A program made the translations under genes and the position numbers. Shown piece by piece: positions 61,698 to 64,000 of a stretch of 64,000 nucleotides of DNA (its first letter is position 1; each line of letters begins with the position of its first letter). Under the pieces are notes generated by a model, which saw only the letters and a program-made list of their open reading frames with translations, was not told where the DNA came from and did not search any database. The DNA is from Nitratireductor sp. B36 (GTDB lineage: Bacteria; Pseudomonadota; Alphaproteobacteria; Rhizobiales; Rhizobiaceae). Where the stretch lies: positions 372,001 to 436,000 of the forward strand of contig NZ_JACKZY010000004.1 of NCBI RefSeq assembly GCF_020833685.1, read 5' to 3'.

Positions 61698-63302
61698 TTA
61701 GGACACAAGTGGAAGCAACTTTAAAGCGAGGTGGTAATGCAGGCGCAGTTTCGGTTGTAGCGCCTTTTTGCCTGTCAGTTCCGTGATTTGGGAGATGCGA
61801 TAGCGCACCGTGTTGTGGTGTAGATTCAACACCCTTGCAGTCTCCCGGTAGTTGCCATTGGCATCCAGGAACACCCGAAACGTTTCAATCAGGTCGACAC
61901 GGTGTTCCTTGTCATGGTCAATGAGTGTTCCAAGCCATTCATTGACGAAGCGGTTCACGTCCGGCTGCATGGAACTTTTCGAGAAAAGCCGATAAAATCC
62001 GGTATCATCATAAAGGAAGACTCCGCTGGTCTTGCTCGTGCTTCGGCCGTGTTCGAGCGCTTGCACCGCCTGCTCATAGGCTCGGTAGAAATGCTCCACC
62101 GCTGTTACCTGGCTGATGCCTGCCGACCACGGGACGTCATCCGCCCCGACCCTGTTCAACCCTTCGTCGACCTGTTCTTTAAGCATGTCGGGCTGACAAA
62201 GAGCTTCGTCGTCCTCTGGAACCATGAGTACAACGCGGTTGTTGGCGATGACACCGGTGATGGTTTCGCCATGTTGGGCAAAATGCACCCTCAAGGCATT
62301 CGATAATCCAAGTAGGCGGTCGGCGGCCGTGTCATGAAATGCAACGACAATTCCCACATAGCGTGCGTGAAGATGTTTCCCGATCGCACTGTAGCGTGTG
62401 GTGAGAGCAGCATAGGTCTGAGCCCCCAGCGTACGGTCAATGAGCGAAAGAACCAACTCGTTCTGTCGTTCGAAAATCGTGCTCTGATCCGCCCTGATCT
62501 GACGGACCTTCAGGGAGACGAAGACTTTCGCATAGCCCAGATGATCGAGGTCCTCACCGGTCAGTTTGCGGTTTCGCTCGACCACGGCAAGCGTTCCGGC
62601 CATCCCACTTGATTGCTCATAGGATGTGAAGACAACGCTCGTGTGATGCCCGGTCCTGCGGGTGAAGGTGTCGTGGGATTGTATGGTCTCGCTCGGCCAT
62701 CCCTCTTCCTCCAATAGGGCCCGCGCGTCGCCAATATTCTTGTTCGGCTCGCTAGGAGCATGCAACACGAGGCCGTCCATCGGGCTGGTGACAATCACTG
62801 GATTGGCAAGCAGGGCGTAGAGGTCGTCTAGCAAATCCTGAAGGGTCGAATCGACCAGCGACAGCTTGCCCAAACTCTCGCCGAAGCGTTCGGAGTGGGA
62901 AACGTTTTCCGCTTTCGCCTCGAAATAGTTCGACATGACCGGCGTGATGATTTCGACCCAGGCCACGTCTTCGGGAACGACGATTATTGGGAAGTTGAGT
63001 GCGTTCGCACAATCGATCATCTTTTGCGGCACACGCTTCATGTAGCGGTTGAGTTTCAAGCCGAGGCCAGATGCTCCATGCTCCACGAGTTCTTCGACGA
63101 AGTGATCGAGGTTGTGGCGCAGCTGCAGCAGCGGGTAGGTAGAGGTTAACGCGAGTTCCTCACCCCGCAGCCAGCGAACGGCGTCCGGTGCATCAAGCAC
63201 CGTGGCGGTTTTGACAACCCGGTCCAGCCCGTCATGACCGGCGAGGAGAGAGCCCTCCTGCATCGCAGGCAGAGCCATAACCTTCCCAATTGTCAGCACC
63301 AT
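61698..63302 (-). CDS. PucR-family transcriptional regulator
   Basis: About 534 residues. The N-terminal PucR domain (about 5-125) includes TATVLDAPDAVRWLRGEELALTS. A middle sensor/GGDEF-like region follows. The C-terminal HTH (about 465-525) reads DANGNYRETARVLNLHHNTV and RYRISQITELTG. PucR-type regulators usually control purine or amino-acid catabolism genes nearby. It is divergent from the M20 peptidase at the right edge. I use the ATG at 63302, which begins directly before the PucR domain. Confidence 0.88.
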   Translation of the reverse strand: MVLTIGKVMALPAMQEGSLLAGHDGLDRVVKTATVLDAPDAVRWLRGEELALTSTYPLLQLRHNLDHFVEELVEHGASGLGLKLNRYMKRVPQKMIDCANALNFPIIVVPEDVAWVEIITPVMSNYFEAKAENVSHSERFGESLGKLSLVDSTLQDLLDDLYALLANPVIVTSPMDGLVLHAPSEPNKNIGDARALLEEEGWPSETIQSHDTFTRRTGHHTSVVFTSYEQSSGMAGTLAVVERNRKLTGEDLDHLGYAKVFVSLKVRQIRADQSTIFERQNELVLSLIDRTLGAQTYAALTTRYSAIGKHLHARYVGIVVAFHDTAADRLLGLSNALRVHFAQHGETITGVIANNRVVLMVPEDDEALCQPDMLKEQVDEGLNRVGADDVPWSAGISQVTAVEHFYRAYEQAVQALEHGRSTSKTSGVFLYDDTGFYRLFSKSSMQPDVNRFVNEWLGTLIDHDKEHRVDLIETFRVFLDANGNYRETARVLNLHHNTVRYRISQITELTGKKALQPKLRLHYHLALKLLPLVS

Positions 63303-63457
63303 GCTCTTGAAACCCCGCCCCATGTGCGACCCGCACAGGCAACCTTACAGACTTGTATCCAAAGTACAAAGAACTTTGCCGGCGTTTCATGATGCTGGTC
63401 AATAGTTTTTCGGCTTCCGAATCGTTAGGCTCCGTGTCGGCTTAAGGGGGAAAGCAG

Positions 63458-64000
63458 TTGAATTCTAACAATCCGGTGGCGCCGCCGGCGCGGCTTGATG
63501 CGCTCGAGTTTCTTCAAGAGGCCGTGCGCTGCAACACCATTTCATCGACCGGCAATGAGATCGTTCTGGCCCGCATGATCAAGGCGCGACTGGGCGCTCT
63601 TGGGATCGACTGCGAGATCTTTCAGGAAAATGAGCAGCAGGCAAATCTGGTCGCCACTTTGCGCGGGCAAGGCCCGGCGAAAAAGCCTGGACCCCGCCTC
63701 GTCCTGAGCGGCCATCTGGATACGGTGCCGATTGGTGATGCCACCTGGACGCATGATCCCTTTTCGGCCGCAATCGACGATGGACGCATCTATGGGCGCG
63801 GTACCGCGGATATGAAAGGCGGCCTCTTAGCGCTGCTGTTCGCCTTTATGAAGCACAAAAACCTCTCGTCTGATTTGTGGAACGGCGAACTGATATTCGC
63901 AGCCACGTTCGGCGAAGAGATCGGTGCGCTTGGCGCATCAACGATGGTCGCCAAGAAGCAGATTCCGCAATTCGACGCGATGATCGTGGCGGAGCCGACC
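63458..64000 (+). CDS. M20-family peptidase (ArgE/DapE type), cut by the window edge
   Basis: The first 181 codons of a zinc-dependent amidohydrolase. LVLSGHLDTVPIGDATW gives the first His/Asp metal ligands, YGRGTADMKGG the bridging Asp, and GEEIGALGAS the catalytic Glu pair. The TTG at 63458 is preceded by GGGGGAAAG. It continues beyond the window. It is likely regulated by the divergent PucR protein and would deacylate an N-acyl amino acid or similar. Confidence 0.85.
   Translation, partial: MNSNNPVAPPARLDALEFLQEAVRCNTISSTGNEIVLARMIKARLGALGIDCEIFQENEQQANLVATLRGQGPAKKPGPRLVLSGHLDTVPIGDATWTHDPFSAAIDDGRIYGRGTADMKGGLLALLFAFMKHKNLSSDLWNGELIFAATFGEEIGALGASTMVAKKQIPQFDAMIVAEPT

Noticed and set aside
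1-64000. tRNA, rRNA or CRISPR features
   Set aside because: No cloverleaf-like or rRNA-like stretch and no regularly spaced short repeats were seen. A tRNA scan would be decisive.

Overview
The window is a high-GC chromosomal segment from an alphaproteobacterium, most likely a member of the Hyphomicrobiales (Rhizobiales). I infer this from the density of solute-uptake modules (three ABC systems, a DctPQM TRAP, a TAXI-type TRAP and a TctABC system), the many FadR-type GntR regulators, the YARHG-domain protein and two dispersed repeat families. No rRNA, tRNA or CRISPR array was found. The region reads as a string of independent catabolic modules, most of them an importer, its enzymes and a local regulator.

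Layout. 0.6-5.8 kb: a six-gene operon with an NMT1-type ABC importer (one ATPase, two permeases, one binding protein) interleaved with a nucleoside phosphorylase and phosphopentomutase (nucleoside salvage), preceded by a LacI-type palindrome. 6-8.4 kb: a MORN-repeat exported protein and a GlxA/AraC regulator. 8.6-12.4 kb: DctPQM TRAP transporter with a proline-racemase-family enzyme that lacks its second catalytic Cys. 12.5-16.1 kb: a long hairpin, an HTH-TM-YARHG protein and three exported proteins of unknown role. 16.2-16.3 kb: a frameshifted remnant of a second phosphopentomutase gene. 16.6-24.8 kb: a GntR-controlled operon with a DapA-family aldolase, glutamine amidotransferase, PotD/fused PotBC/PotA-like ABC importer, a creatinase-like M24 protein and an atypical SDR. 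24.8-29.5 kb: TAXI TRAP transporter, FAH-family hydrolase and GntR regulator. 29.6-37.8 kb: M20 peptidase remnant, then TctAB, 2-hydroxyacid dehydrogenase, N-carbamoyl/allantoate-type amidohydrolase, maleate-isomerase-like enzyme, HpcH aldolase, TctC and GntR regulator. 37.9-40.8 kb: aminotransferase, LysR regulator and aspartate dehydrogenase.

40.8-42.6 kb is a scar zone: one copy each of two dispersed repeats, a small AT-rich stretch, a frameshifted gene and an IS3-family orfA fragment. 42.6-55.3 kb is the most interesting module: LtnD-, PdxA2-, OtnK-, OtnC- and OtnI-type four-carbon sugar-acid enzymes grouped with a MalEFGK-type ABC importer, a GntR regulator, a lactonase-like amidohydrolase and an intracellular apiosidase-like (DUF4038) glycoside hydrolase. 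Its two divergent promoter regions share a near-identical 18-bp site. 55.5-57.1 kb is a decayed sugar ABC transporter cut by the second copy of repeat 1. 57.3-61.3 kb carries a LuxR regulator divergent from an autotransporter adhesin-like gene; 61.4-61.7 kb is the second copy of repeat 2. The window ends with a PucR-type regulator divergent from an M20 peptidase that runs off the right edge.

Functions are assigned from motifs and recalled family knowledge only; no database search was possible.
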